This document shows positions 31,916-40,738 of a stretch of DNA of 55,784 nt, piece by piece; positions within the stretch are counted from its first letter, which is position 1; the number at the start of each line of letters is the position of its first letter. Under the pieces are notes generated by a model. The model was not told the DNA's origin, did no database searches, and saw only the letters and a program-made list of their open reading frames with translations. Location of the stretch: contig JAKAUW010000046.1 in assembly GCA_021817455.1 (NCBI GenBank), forward strand, positions 1 to 55,784, written 5' to 3'. Source of the stretch: Thermoplasmata archaeon. Its GTDB lineage: Archaea; Thermoplasmatota; Thermoplasmata; Thermoplasmatales; Thermoplasmataceae. A program made the position numbers and the translations under genes.

Positions 31916-33064
31916 ATGCCTAGTCCCGGACCGATGCTTTCGCTGGCCAAGGCCATTCGATCATTCATCTTTTCATCACTGGCAATTTCCATTCCATTCT
32001 ACGTTGCTTTTCTCGGTTACAGTGCCCTGGATACTTCAATAATAGTGCTTGTGAGCCTTGCGGTGTCGACGCTTTTCCTTTACCTGTTCACCGCAGCAAA
32101 GATGAGGATAAAGTCAAAACTTGCCCTGCTTTCTGGGCTGTTCAGCGTATCACTGTTCATACTGTACATTGGCAATGACATCTACTTCCTCATTCTGTCA
32201 ATGGCCGTGGGTGCACTTTCCTTTGCAGGCAGGGACCTCACAACAAACCAGTCTCTTGAACAGTACACCATCAGCCTTTCCATAGAGGACCAGCACAGGA
32301 AAACCATGATGTTCTCTGTGTACAACTTCGCTTCCTATGCAAGCGGTGCCATTGCCAGTGCTTTCCTGTACCTTGACACCAGTGTGAGTTTTGAAACCAT
32401 ATTTCTTATTGATTTCCTGCTTTCGCTCCTCCAGGTGGCCATATACCTCTGGCTAAAGTTCCCGGACCTCAAGCCCAAGGCTCAGAAACAGGCCATAGCC
32501 GATCCTGAGGTGAGAAGGAACGTAAAAACGCTTGCAGCGCTATTTTCAGTTGATTCGCTTGGGGGTGGACTGGTTAACACGGCCATAATTACCCTGTGGT
32601 TCAAGGTCGTTTATGGGATAAGCCTCTCCGGTGCCGGCCTGATATTCGTCATTGTCAACATAGTCACAGCCATATCAGTTATCCTCTCAGGACGCATTTC
32701 CAAAGGGATAGGGCTTGTGCGAACAATGGTATACACGCACCTTTTCAGCAACGTTATGCTCTTTCTTGTACCGGTATTCCACAGTCTTCTCATAAGTGAG
32801 GTCTTCCTGTATCTCAGGCAAACCACCAGCCAGATGGATGTCCCTCCCAGGGACAGCCTTGTGAACACCATTATCCCAAGCGACGCACGGGTTGCAGGGA
32901 ATTCAATTTTCCTTGGCGTGAGGAATGGCCTCCAGATACCAGGCCCTGGACTTGCTGGCATCCTGTTCGAAGTATTTCCCGAAGGTGTCTTCTTCTCGGC
33001 TGCACTCATAAAGATTGCATATGACATCGCATTCTTCGCTAGATACAGGACCTATAGGGTTTAG
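31916..33064 (+). CDS. MFS transporter
   Basis: A 382-residue protein with about 12 hydrophobic helices in two six-helix halves and a basic central loop (KFPDLKPKAQKQAIADPEVR). The second half has SGRISKGIGLVRTMVYTH, a weak MFS loop motif, whereas the first-half motif is eroded. Distal MDVPPRDSLVNTIIPSDAR is a conserved-looking cytoplasmic loop. Substrate unknown. It is the fourth MFS-type protein in this window. Confidence 0.82.
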   Translation: MPSPGPMLSLAKAIRSFIFSSLAISIPFYVAFLGYSALDTSIIVLVSLAVSTLFLYLFTAAKMRIKSKLALLSGLFSVSLFILYIGNDIYFLILSMAVGALSFAGRDLTTNQSLEQYTISLSIEDQHRKTMMFSVYNFASYASGAIASAFLYLDTSVSFETIFLIDFLLSLLQVAIYLWLKFPDLKPKAQKQAIADPEVRRNVKTLAALFSVDSLGGGLVNTAIITLWFKVVYGISLSGAGLIFVIVNIVTAISVILSGRISKGIGLVRTMVYTHLFSNVMLFLVPVFHSLLISEVFLYLRQTTSQMDVPPRDSLVNTIIPSDARVAGNSIFLGVRNGLQIPGPGLAGILFEVFPEGVFFSAALIKIAYDIAFFARYRTYRV

Positions 33065-33122
33065 CGCCGAAAGTTTAACAGTCATTTGAAAATAACCCTC
33101 TGAAAGAAGGGGGAACCTCTCA

Positions 33123-34073
33123 ATGAAGGGAAGGAAGATACTTGTTACAGGCGGAGCAGGATTTATTGGCTCAAACATGGTTGAAACGCTTATACAGGAT
33201 AATGAGGTTATAGCACTGGACAACCTTTCCAATGTGGATGAGAGGTATGTTGAACCTTTCAGGAGCTCAGGAAATTTCAAATTCATCAGGGGAGACATAA
33301 ATGACCTTTCATCTGTGCCCGGGCTGGATGGCGTAGATGTGGTTATTCACCTTGCTGCCAACTCCGACGTAAGGAATGGGGCAGAGAACCCTTCAGTGGA
33401 TTTTCAGAACAACGTTGCAGGCACATTCAGCCTCCTTGAATACATGAGGAAGAGTGAGGTGAAGGAAATTCTCTTTGCGTCCAGTTCCACTGTTTATGGG
33501 GAGGCCTCGGTCATGCCTACTCCGGAGAATTACGGCCCGTACATGCCAATATCCAGCTATGGTGCTTCCAAGATGGCGTGCGAGGGTTTCATCACTGCAT
33601 ACTCACATTATTATGGGATAAAGGGCACAATCTTCAGGTTTGCAAACATTGTAGGAAAGAATTCCACCCATGGAGTCATATTTGATTTCATCAAGAAACT
33701 GCAGAAAAACAACAGGGAACTTGAGATTCTTGGGGACGGCACCCAGAGGAAGTCATACCTGTATGTTGAGGACTGCGTGAAATCCATGATCTATGTGCAC
33801 GAAAAATCCCAGAAAACTGACATATACAACCTTGGGAACCCACTTACCACATCAGTGTCAAGAATTGCTGACATTGTTGTATCAGCGATGGGCCTCGGAG
33901 ATGTGAAATTCAACTACACAGGCGGGGTCAACGGCAGGGGCTGGAAGGGAGACGTAAAGATTGCCCAGCTTGGAATTGAGAAACTTGCCTCCACAGGATG
34001 GAAGAACCGGTATGACAGTGACGGAGCTGTGGTTCAAGCCACGAAGGAAACTATTTCACAGATGGGGCTCTAG
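33123..34073 (+). CDS. UDP-sugar epimerase (GalE-like extended SDR)
   Basis: A 316-residue extended SDR. Nucleotide motif ILVTGGAGFIGSNMVETL, then IHLAANSDVRNGAENP, the catalytic serine region LFASSSTVYGEAS and tyrosine motif YGASKMACEGF (Y-x3-K), and substrate-side GDGTQRKSYLYVEDCVKSM. This resembles archaeal UDP-glucose/UDP-glucuronate 4-epimerases acting in surface-glycan or S-layer/lipid glycan sugar supply. The stop overlaps the start of the next gene, an aminotransferase, by one base. Confidence 0.88.
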   Translation: MKGRKILVTGGAGFIGSNMVETLIQDNEVIALDNLSNVDERYVEPFRSSGNFKFIRGDINDLSSVPGLDGVDVVIHLAANSDVRNGAENPSVDFQNNVAGTFSLLEYMRKSEVKEILFASSSTVYGEASVMPTPENYGPYMPISSYGASKMACEGFITAYSHYYGIKGTIFRFANIVGKNSTHGVIFDFIKKLQKNNRELEILGDGTQRKSYLYVEDCVKSMIYVHEKSQKTDIYNLGNPLTTSVSRIADIVVSAMGLGDVKFNYTGGVNGRGWKGDVKIAQLGIEKLASTGWKNRYDSDGAVVQATKETISQMGL

Positions 34074-35146
34074 TGGCACATATGTCGGAATATCCAATGG
34101 AGCAGAAGCTCATCAGGTGGATAGAGGATCATTACACGCAGGCTAAGCATAACCTTTCAAGCAGCGGCCTTGAAGAGCCGGATTTCGGAACCCTTGGAAT
34201 CAATACCTCCCTTGAAGACATGAAGAAAGACCATATTGATCCGAAGAGCTTTATTAAAGAAAGGCTCTGCAAACTCTACGGGTTCCCAGAGGAGAACATT
34301 TTCCTCACAACCGGGGGATCAGAAAGCATAAGCCTTCTCAGCATGGTAGCTCAGGCGAAGCACCTTCCTGTTTTCATAGGGCAACCAGAATACGAGCCTA
34401 TTTTCAACGTTCCGCAGAATATGGGATTGGATACTGTTCTTGCACCTTTCCAAAACATAGAGGAGAAGATGGCTGCAAGATCGGGCCTAAAGGCGTTCTT
34501 CTTCTCAAACCCAAACAATCCCACCGGAAACCTTCATGACCCTGAATTCCTCAAGGGCATCAGGGAGAGGCAGTTCAGGAAAGGCGGATTCATGTATGCT
34601 GACGAGGCATTCCTTGAATTTACTTTCCGGAAGAGGCCCAACAGCTTCTATGAAAACTCTCCGGAAATCATAATCAACGGCAGCATGACAAAATTCTACG
34701 GTTTCTCGGGCCTGAGGGTTGGATGGATTGTTGCCCCTCCGGAGATCGTAAGGGTTCTCAGGGATCTCAGGAACATAACCGGCATCAGGAACCCGGAGTT
34801 CCCACTCTGGATTGCCGGGCAGTTTCTCGACAGGAGGGACTGGTTCACCAAAAGGGCAAGAAGCATCCTTGAACCAAATCTGGAGTATCTCCGTTCTTAC
34901 ATGAAGGGGCATGGTGACCTTCAGTGGGAAGAGCCTCGAAGTGGTTCATATTGCCTTGTGAGGTACAGCTATGACATCAGTTCGGAAGAGTTCTGCCAAG
35001 GAGCCCTGGAAAAGGAGAAGATCCTCATCTGCCCAGGTGATTATTTTGGTGCGGGAAAGAGCTTCAGGCTATGCTTTACAGAGCAGCCGCAGAAGTTCAG
35101 GGAAACGCTGGACGCACTGGATTCCTACCTGAAAACACTTCACTGA
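34073..35146 (+). CDS. HisC-like class I/II aminotransferase
   Basis: About 357 residues from GTG 34073 (ATG 34082 is equally possible). It is a fold-type I PLP enzyme: LTTGGSESISLLSMVAQAK for the phosphate loop, FFSNPNNPTGNL, YADEAFLEF with the pyridine-contacting Asp, and the PLP lysine in GSMTKFYGFSGLRVGW. The pattern is that of histidinol-phosphate aminotransferase or cobyric-acid/threonine-phosphate decarboxylase relatives, without enough here to choose. It overlaps the epimerase gene, so a joint role in an amino-sugar or a biosynthetic pathway is possible. Its end overlaps the convergent S9 gene by 7 bp. Confidence 0.82.
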   Translation: MAHMSEYPMEQKLIRWIEDHYTQAKHNLSSSGLEEPDFGTLGINTSLEDMKKDHIDPKSFIKERLCKLYGFPEENIFLTTGGSESISLLSMVAQAKHLPVFIGQPEYEPIFNVPQNMGLDTVLAPFQNIEEKMAARSGLKAFFFSNPNNPTGNLHDPEFLKGIRERQFRKGGFMYADEAFLEFTFRKRPNSFYENSPEIIINGSMTKFYGFSGLRVGWIVAPPEIVRVLRDLRNITGIRNPEFPLWIAGQFLDRRDWFTKRARSILEPNLEYLRSYMKGHGDLQWEEPRSGSYCLVRYSYDISSEEFCQGALEKEKILICPGDYFGAGKSFRLCFTEQPQKFRETLDALDSYLKTLH

Positions 35147-36984
35147 TCCAGGTATTTCCTGAACCAGTTGATGCTTTCCGTGATATATTGCTCAATGTGC
35201 TTTTTCTCGGAGAAGCCATGGCCCTCCCGGGGGAAGAGGAGGAGCCTTGTTGTCTTCCCGTGGTCTTTCAGTGCCCTGTAGAACTGGTGGTATTGGGACA
35301 CCGGGACACATGGGTCGTTGATCCCGTGCATAAGTATGATGGGCGTCGTGACGTTGGAAATATACCTTATCGGCGAAAACCTGCTGAACAGCTTCCCGGT
35401 GTAAGGATCATCGTCGTAATGTATGCGGTCCCAGTCCGGAGCGAAGTTAGTCCCGTGGAAGCTGAACCAGTCTGCGATCCCGAACAACCCTGCTGCAGCG
35501 GTGAACAGGTTTGTCTGCGTCACTGCCCAGGATGCCATGAAACCTCCGTATGACCCGCCCACGATGAATATCTTTGTTGTATTGAGCTTTCCTGATTTCT
35601 TCAGGCTTTCGATTCCAGACATGATGTCAGTGAAGTCATTTCCTCCCATATCCCCGCGGTTTGCCTCGGCATATTCCCTGCCAGACCCGGTGCTGCCCCT
35701 GTAGTTCGGGGAAAATACCGAGAAGCCGGCACCAAGATACACTGTGCTCCTGTCAATGAAGGAAATGGTTGAAGCCGATGTGGGCCCTCCGTGAACATAC
35801 ACCACTAGCGGCTTTTCCGGGCCCAGTGACCTGAGGATACCATAGATTTCCATTCCGTCCTCCGCCTTCCACTTTACCACTTCAGCCGGATACTTCTCCA
35901 GATCTGAGAGGCCACTGTTGAAGCTGCTTATCTTCTCCGGTTTTCCATCATGTCCCATGACATATAGTTCAGGCAGGTTGTTGCCGTCTGTGTAACCGAA
36001 AGCGTATTTCCCGGATGAGAAGGAAAAACTTGGATTGAAGCCTGAAAGCACTGTTCCGGTGCCCTGCCAAATGTCCCTGAATTTCCCGTCGTACTCTGAA
36101 ATGCCGAAAATGCCCTGCTGCAACCAGAGGAGGGCTATTCTTGAGTTATCCAGCCAGGAAATATCTGAGTAACTTCTTTTGTGCCCTTCGGTGAGGTTGA
36201 CATGGCTGCCGTCCTTCAGGGAATACTTTATTATGTCTCCCATGGTGAGGCCACGGTCGCTCCTCAGAGACTCAGCAAACAGGACGCTGAGACCGTCAGG
36301 AGAAATTTTAGGGCGCGCAAGGCTCCTGAATCCCGGATCGTATATCTGGGACAGCTTCTTTTCTTCCAATGCGAGAGAGTAGAGTTTTGACCTGAACCAT
36401 GACCATTCATACGGGTCGCTGGATGCCACGAGTACAGCAGTATTCCCAACTGAGTCAAACTCCCATACCTGGAGGTTCTCGGTGAGCTTCCTGAAACCGG
36501 AACCTGGGAGGTACTGGTACAGCGAGCAGTATGGCTCTTCCTCCTCGAAGAATGTCCCATCCAGGCCCTCGTCGTGCTTCTTCTTCAGTTCCGGTTTTAC
36601 AGTATCATTTTTGAGAATGAGGATGGAGTCGCCATGCCATTGTATCTGGACGGGGTCCCCATCAAGCTCAATCTTTTCTGTAATATTCTCAGTGAGGTTG
36701 TGTATCACAAGAGAGTGCTTCTCATCAGCCTTTTCAAGGTAGGCAATTTTGTTCCCGGCGCTGTTGAAAACTGGGAAGTGTTTTCTCACATTTGCCTCTC
36801 TCAGTTCCAGAAGAAGTTTCCTTTCCTTTGCAGAAAACACCACCACTGCAGTTTCTGTTGGGCTCTTCCTCTCGTGATATGTCCTTGAGACTTCAAGCGC
36901 GATTTTTTCTCCGCTCCTGTCCAGGAGGACAGATGAAATGTTCATTAGCTTCAGGTACTGCTCAACAGTGTGTTCATTCCCCAT
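35140..36984 (-). CDS. S9 prolyl-oligopeptidase-family serine peptidase (acylaminoacyl-peptidase-like)
   Basis: About 614 residues from the ATG at 36984, which has a TATA-like box 25 bp upstream; the frame stays open 68 codons further but those residues are cysteine-rich and unlike the family. The N-terminal half is a beta-propeller (repeats such as KISPDGLSVLFAESL). The C-terminal alpha/beta hydrolase has YVHGGPTSAS, nucleophile GGSYGGFMASW, Asp in HGINDPCVPVSQY and His in PREGHGFSEKKH. It removes acylated residues or cleaves short peptides in the cytosol, complementing tricorn. Confidence 0.9.
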   Translation of the reverse strand: MGNEHTVEQYLKLMNISSVLLDRSGEKIALEVSRTYHERKSPTETAVVVFSAKERKLLLELREANVRKHFPVFNSAGNKIAYLEKADEKHSLVIHNLTENITEKIELDGDPVQIQWHGDSILILKNDTVKPELKKKHDEGLDGTFFEEEEPYCSLYQYLPGSGFRKLTENLQVWEFDSVGNTAVLVASSDPYEWSWFRSKLYSLALEEKKLSQIYDPGFRSLARPKISPDGLSVLFAESLRSDRGLTMGDIIKYSLKDGSHVNLTEGHKRSYSDISWLDNSRIALLWLQQGIFGISEYDGKFRDIWQGTGTVLSGFNPSFSFSSGKYAFGYTDGNNLPELYVMGHDGKPEKISSFNSGLSDLEKYPAEVVKWKAEDGMEIYGILRSLGPEKPLVVYVHGGPTSASTISFIDRSTVYLGAGFSVFSPNYRGSTGSGREYAEANRGDMGGNDFTDIMSGIESLKKSGKLNTTKIFIVGGSYGGFMASWAVTQTNLFTAAAGLFGIADWFSFHGTNFAPDWDRIHYDDDPYTGKLFSRFSPIRYISNVTTPIILMHGINDPCVPVSQYHQFYRALKDHGKTTRLLLFPREGHGFSEKKHIEQYITESINWFRKYLDQ

Positions 36985-37004
36985 TAGGACATTAGCCCGG
37001 TGTT

Positions 37005-37014
37005 GTATTTTATT
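37005..37014 (-). promoter_or_regulatory. TATA-like box of the S9 peptidase gene
   Basis: AATAAAATAC on the minus strand is centred 25-26 bp before the ATG at 36984 and decides that start over the longer frame. Confidence 0.5.
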
Positions 37015-37050
37015 GCTGCGTTTACGGGAAAAGAGAAAGCCTAGTGGAAA

Positions 37051-37057
37051 TTTTATT
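37051..37057 (+). promoter_or_regulatory. TATA-like box of the orphan gene at 37080
   Basis: TTTTATT is centred about 26 bp before the ATG at 37080, favouring that start over the GTG at 37044, which would lie upstream of the box. Confidence 0.45.
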
Positions 37058-37079
37058 GGAGAATGGGCTATCCCTGAAC

Positions 37080-37727
37080 ATGGAGCGCAGGAGCATACAC
37101 ACAAAGGAGATACTGTTCCCAGCCGGGGAAATAAGAACCGATTCCATGCTTTACCGGGAGAAATGCAGGCTTTTGCTGCCGGAATCATACACCCAGAACA
37201 TGTTCCTTGTCCAGAGCACTCAGTTCCAGACCAGGTTTTTCATAGCCTCTGAGAGCACGAGGAATCTTGAGATGATGGAGGCTTTCTTCTCCAGAATGTA
37301 TGGGGCTGTCTTTGAAGATGCCCATTTGCCAGAAGTGGGTGGAAACAATTCCGTAATCCTGAAGAATTCCATTCTTAACCTCAGGAAGAGGGAGTTTTAC
37401 CATCCAGGGTTTGTGCGGAATATCCTTGATTACACTGCAGTCGACAGGACAGCAGTCATCAGGTATTGTGTTTCTGTCAGGTCTGGCAGCAGTGGCAGGC
37501 GATATGGTGGCAGATTCAACTTCACTGTTACAATCGGTTTCGACTCAGAACACACGGAGAAGAAACTGTCCGACCTGCTTTCATATGAAATGAGGGCCAT
37601 GAAGCATATTTCAAGATATTACATGAAAAGGACAAGGAGACCAAGAATGAGAGATAACCTTCTTTCGGAACCCTTCAATCTCATAAACTTCATAAGAGTC
37701 CCTTCTGATAGGGATATAGTGCTATGA
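37080..37727 (+). CDS. Orphan protein, distantly like the N-terminal domain of VirB4/HerA-type ATPases
   Basis: About 215 residues from ATG 37080. No family is recognised with confidence. It is basic, alpha/beta, without membrane helices: FLVQSTQFQTRFFIASESTR, VIRYCVSVRSGSSGRRYGG, FNFTVTIGFDSEHTEKKLSD. The end, SEPFNLINFIRVPSDRDI, recalls the linker that precedes the ATPase domain in archaeal VirB4- or HerA-like proteins, and the middle could match their N-terminal domain, but no ATPase follows: the frame ends and a convergent flavin reductase begins. It may be a detached domain or unrelated. Confidence 0.6.
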   Translation: MERRSIHTKEILFPAGEIRTDSMLYREKCRLLLPESYTQNMFLVQSTQFQTRFFIASESTRNLEMMEAFFSRMYGAVFEDAHLPEVGGNNSVILKNSILNLRKREFYHPGFVRNILDYTAVDRTAVIRYCVSVRSGSSGRRYGGRFNFTVTIGFDSEHTEKKLSDLLSYEMRAMKHISRYYMKRTRRPRMRDNLLSEPFNLINFIRVPSDRDIVL

Positions 37728-37748
37728 CAGGAAACATGCAGCGGGCTG

Positions 37749-38240
37749 TCAGACTGTTCCAGTGAAACTCCTGAATGCACGCCTGTAAAAAACCAGGGCT
37801 TCCTCATCTATGGTAACCTCTGACCTGGTTACCTTCCCCAGGAACATTATGTGGTCTGAGATCTTCTTTGCATCATATAGATCGCACTCTATGTATCCAA
37901 GTGAACCTTCAATTATTGGGATTCCATTGCTGCTTTCCCTGTAGGAAACATCCAGGAACTTGTCAGGGACATTGTCGCTTGCAAACTGCTTTGCTTCCTT
38001 TTCCTGGTTGAACTTCAGGATGTTCACAACGAATTTTCCTGTCTGGTTGATGGCTGTTGTGGTTCTGCCTTTCTCCATTACAAAGATGGCAATGAGAGGT
38101 GGATCGAGGGACACGGATGTGAAAGAATTCATTGTACCTCCCCAGGGTTTTCCGTCTAGAAGTGCAGTTACAATCGTTACACCGGTGGGGTATCTTCTCA
38201 GGATTTCTCTCAGGCCATTGTCTTGAATTTCAGCAGGCAT
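37749..38240 (-). CDS. Flavin reductase-like FMN-binding protein
   Basis: A 163-residue member of the flavin-reductase-like split-barrel family. The FMN site is formed by RRYPTGVTIVTALLDGKPWG and TMNSFTSVSLDPPLIAIFV; FVVNILKFNQEKEAKQFAS and the C-terminal DHIMFLGKVTRSEV complete the fold. It would reduce FMN/FAD with NAD(P)H, often for a partner monooxygenase; no such partner is adjacent. A Shine-Dalgarno GGAGAG is 7 bp before the ATG. A 6-bp-arm inverted repeat CCGGAA/TTCCGG lies at 38283-38301, 43-61 bp upstream. Confidence 0.88.
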   Translation of the reverse strand: MPAEIQDNGLREILRRYPTGVTIVTALLDGKPWGGTMNSFTSVSLDPPLIAIFVMEKGRTTTAINQTGKFVVNILKFNQEKEAKQFASDNVPDKFLDVSYRESSNGIPIIEGSLGYIECDLYDAKKISDHIMFLGKVTRSEVTIDEEALVFYRRAFRSFTGTV

Positions 38241-38436
38241 TGTTAGCTCTCCAATTTCCCAGACCTTGGGCTTGCAAATGCTCCGGAAGATGTTGTTCCG
38301 GTTTGATTTTCAGTTGCAGCCATTGATCTTGATGATGGTATTTAATGGATCATAAATAGATTTTGACACGGAAGCCGCAAAATGTGGAAAATATGATAGA
38401 TGGTAATATTAAATTACAAATGAATGGCTGCCCGCT

Positions 38437-38763
38437 CTATCTGAAGTGCTCCACAAGGGCAATGATTCCCGCAAGAAGCACGATTATGCTTGAGATAAGG
38501 TAGAAACCATCGAAAAGGGCGAATCCCAGGATTGCCGCGAAAACCATTACTACACCGCCCACAAGCCTGTCCCTTCTGGTGATGCCAGCTCCAAACAGGG
38601 CTATGAATGCCACCACAACCATGATGATTGAATTTACAACTGCATTCTGGAAATGCAGCCTTACAACTGACTCAATTCCGCTGATTATGAAAGAAAGGGC
38701 GCCGATTATGATCCCTATAATTCCTCCAAATGTTCCAAGTATTGATTCTGATCTGTTAGGCAT
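38437..38763 (-). CDS. Small four-helix membrane protein
   Basis: A 108-residue protein with four predicted membrane helices: GGIIGIIIGALSFIISGIES, VNSIIMVVVAFIALFGAGIT, GGVVMVFAAILGFALFDGFY and IIVLLAGIIALVEH. A basic ITRRDRL loop joins helices 2 and 3. The layout recalls small archaeal/bacterial membrane proteins of the DUF4064 kind, with moderate certainty. The promoter has an 18-bp perfect inverted repeat just upstream of its TATA-like box, which points to regulated expression. Function unknown. Confidence 0.75.
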   Translation of the reverse strand: MPNRSESILGTFGGIIGIIIGALSFIISGIESVVRLHFQNAVVNSIIMVVVAFIALFGAGITRRDRLVGGVVMVFAAILGFALFDGFYLISSIIVLLAGIIALVEHFR

Positions 38764-38790
38764 GAAATCGCTCCGTTATTTTAGATTCAC

Positions 38791-38800
38791 AATAAATATT
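38791..38800 (-). promoter_or_regulatory. TATA-like box of the four-helix membrane protein gene
   Basis: AATATTTATT on the minus strand is centred 33 bp before the ATG at 38763, giving a leader of a few bases. Confidence 0.4.
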
Positions 38801-38803
38801 ATT

Positions 38804-38821
38804 TGGTACAGTTCTGTACCA
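38804..38821. promoter_or_regulatory. 18-bp perfect inverted repeat, operator-like
   Basis: TGGTACAG-TT-CTGTACCA: 8-bp perfect arms with a 2-base centre. It lies immediately upstream of the TATA-like box of the membrane protein gene, where it would cover the BRE, and 40 bp from the end of ilvE. Its length and symmetry are those of a helix-turn-helix dimer site. Confidence 0.6.
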
Positions 38822-38860
38822 TCAGTTCAATGGGAATTGCATTTTCCGTGCAGATTCCTA

Positions 38861-39772
38861 TCATTTTACAAATGTGAGCCAGTGCAGGAATTCCTTCTCC
38901 CTGCCCGATACGACACCAATGAATTTCTTTCCAATCTTATCCGTAATCTGTCCGGGTTTCCCGTCGCCAACAGGTATGCCGTCAACATTCACTATGGGGG
39001 TGACTTCAGCTGCTGTTCCGCAGAAGAATGCCTCATCACATGTATACAGTTCATCCCTGTGTATCTGGCGCTCTGTGACTTCAATGCCCATCTTGCCTGC
39101 AAGCTCGATAAGGGAGAATCTTGTAATCCCAAAAAGGATGTCTGATTCCAGCCCTGGTGTGGCAAGCTTCCCGTCCTTAACCAGGAATATGTTTTCTCCG
39201 GGGCCCTCGGCAATATATCCGTTCCTGGAGAGCAGTATGGCCTCGTCAAATCCTGCAGCATCCGCCTCACCAATGGCTGCTACCGAATTCAGGTAGTTGC
39301 CGCTGGCCTTTGCCTGAATGGGCAGGATATCAGAGTTGATTCTTCTCCAGCCTGCTACCTTGCAGGTAACACCTTTGTTTGAAGCATCGCCGAAGTAATT
39401 GTTGTACGGGACCCCGACAACAGCAACGCTGACTTTCTTTCCCTTAGTCTGCAGGGATATACGGTCGTCGTTGAAGAAGGCGAAAGGCCTGATGTAACAG
39501 GATTTGTAATTGTTCTCCCTGACCACGTCTATGATCCCCTGCCTGATCTCATCCCTTGTGGAACTTAGGGGCATCCTGTATATTCGTGCAGACCGCATGA
39601 ACCGGTCTACGTGCTCGTCGAGTCTGAAAACTGCAGCTCTTCCCCCTGCATCGTAAGCCCTGATCCCCTCAAAAATCCCAGAACCATACTGCAGTGAGTG
39701 TGTAAGCAGTGGAACCTTGACATCATCGTAATCAGTTATCTTTCCGTCAAACCATATCCTGGAGTTTTCCAT
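38861..39772 (-). CDS. ilvE: Branched-chain amino-acid aminotransferase
   Basis: About 303 residues from ATG 39772; the frame is open 22 codons further, but MENSRIWFDGKITDYDD is the normal class IV beginning and a TATA-like box sits 27 bp before it. Hallmarks: LTHSLQYGSGIFEGIRAYDA, SCYIRPFAF, the PLP lysine in QAKASGNYLNSVAAIGEA and EGPGENIFLVKDGKLATP. It exchanges amino groups between Leu/Ile/Val and 2-oxoglutarate. It serves synthesis or, in a peptide user, first-step breakdown. Diverges from prs. Confidence 0.93.
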   Translation of the reverse strand: MENSRIWFDGKITDYDDVKVPLLTHSLQYGSGIFEGIRAYDAGGRAAVFRLDEHVDRFMRSARIYRMPLSSTRDEIRQGIIDVVRENNYKSCYIRPFAFFNDDRISLQTKGKKVSVAVVGVPYNNYFGDASNKGVTCKVAGWRRINSDILPIQAKASGNYLNSVAAIGEADAAGFDEAILLSRNGYIAEGPGENIFLVKDGKLATPGLESDILFGITRFSLIELAGKMGIEVTERQIHRDELYTCDEAFFCGTAAEVTPIVNVDGIPVGDGKPGQITDKIGKKFIGVVSGREKEFLHWLTFVK

Positions 39773-39795
39773 GCTTATTGGAACCCAATCTTTCC

Positions 39796-39802
39796 TATAA
39801 AT
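39796..39802 (-). promoter_or_regulatory. TATA-like box of ilvE
   Basis: ATTTATA on the minus strand is centred 27 bp before the ATG at 39772. Confidence 0.5.
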
Positions 39803-39844
39803 CCATTGAATGCCGGCATTTGAATCCAAACTGTGCAAATAAAG

Positions 39845-39850
39845 TTTTAA
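39845..39850 (+). promoter_or_regulatory. TATA-like box of prs
   Basis: TTTTAA is centred about 30 bp before the ATG at 39878, in the 105-bp gap shared with ilvE. Confidence 0.45.
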
Positions 39851-39877
39851 ACCTTACACACCATAAGGAAAGCGATT

Positions 39878-40735
39878 ATGATAATAGTCCCGGCAAGTTC
39901 TTCCTTGGGTCTTGCTGCCAAGGTTGCAAATAAAATGGGAGCAACTCTAGCGGAGGTTGAGAGAAAGAGGTTTCCCGACGGGGAAATGTATGTCAGGATA
40001 CTTTCTGAGGTTAGGGGGGGAGAAGTTGCAGTCATTGGAAACACAAGGAGTGATGCTGATTTTGTGGAGCTCCTGCTTCTCCTGAATGCCGCCAGGGAAG
40101 CCGGGTCTTCCAGTGTTACTGCAGTGGTTCCTTATTTCGGCTACTCCAGGCAGCACATGATCTACAAGCCTGGGGAACCCATTTCTTCAAAAGTCATGAC
40201 CAGGTCCATTGAGAATTTCTCAGACAGGATCATTTGCGTGGAAATACACGATGAGGAAACCATTGGTTTCGCATCACACCAGTTCAAGAACCTCAGTCTA
40301 ATAAGGACTTCCAGCGAATATTTCAGGGACAGGGAGATAGATCTTATACTTTCACCGGATGATGGGGGCTACGACAGGGCCAAGAAGATGGCGGAAATCC
40401 TTTCCATTCCAGCCTATTACATTGACAAGAAGAGGATTGATGCCAAGACTGTGGAAATGCACCTTCCAAAGGTAGACTTCTCGGGAAAGTCCGTGCTCAT
40501 AGTGGACGATATTATTTCTACCGGTGGAACAATTATTAAAGCTGTAAAACTTCTCAAGGACAACGGTGCTTCAAGGATCAGCGTCAGTGCTGTCCATGGG
40601 GTCTTCGCCAAGGATTCGGACAGGATCATTGAGCCTCTGGTCGATCTTCTTGCTGTGTCAGACTCCATCGATGGAGACCATAGCCTGATCTCTGTTGCAG
40701 GCGATATTTCAAGAGCACTTTCGGGAGATGAGTAG
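39878..40735 (+). CDS. prs: Ribose-phosphate pyrophosphokinase
   Basis: A 285-residue PRPP synthetase of the short archaeal type. Key parts: FPDGEMYVRILSEVRGGEVA near the N-terminus, the ATP flexible region VVPYFGYSRQHMIYKPGEP, histidine loop CVEIHDEETIGF and the PRPP-binding motif LIVDDIISTGGTI. It transfers pyrophosphate from ATP to ribose 5-phosphate for nucleotide and histidine synthesis. The next gene (kptA) starts 3 bp after its stop, so both are co-transcribed. Confidence 0.95.
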   Translation: MIIVPASSSLGLAAKVANKMGATLAEVERKRFPDGEMYVRILSEVRGGEVAVIGNTRSDADFVELLLLLNAAREAGSSSVTAVVPYFGYSRQHMIYKPGEPISSKVMTRSIENFSDRIICVEIHDEETIGFASHQFKNLSLIRTSSEYFRDREIDLILSPDDGGYDRAKKMAEILSIPAYYIDKKRIDAKTVEMHLPKVDFSGKSVLIVDDIISTGGTIIKAVKLLKDNGASRISVSAVHGVFAKDSDRIIEPLVDLLAVSDSIDGDHSLISVAGDISRALSGDE

Positions 40736-40738
40736 GTA

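Noticed and set aside
36985-37188. An N-terminal extension of the S9 peptidase back to 37188
   Set aside because: The extra residues are cysteine- and proline-rich and unlike the family, overlap the divergent gene at 37080, and the TATA-like box fits a start at 36984.
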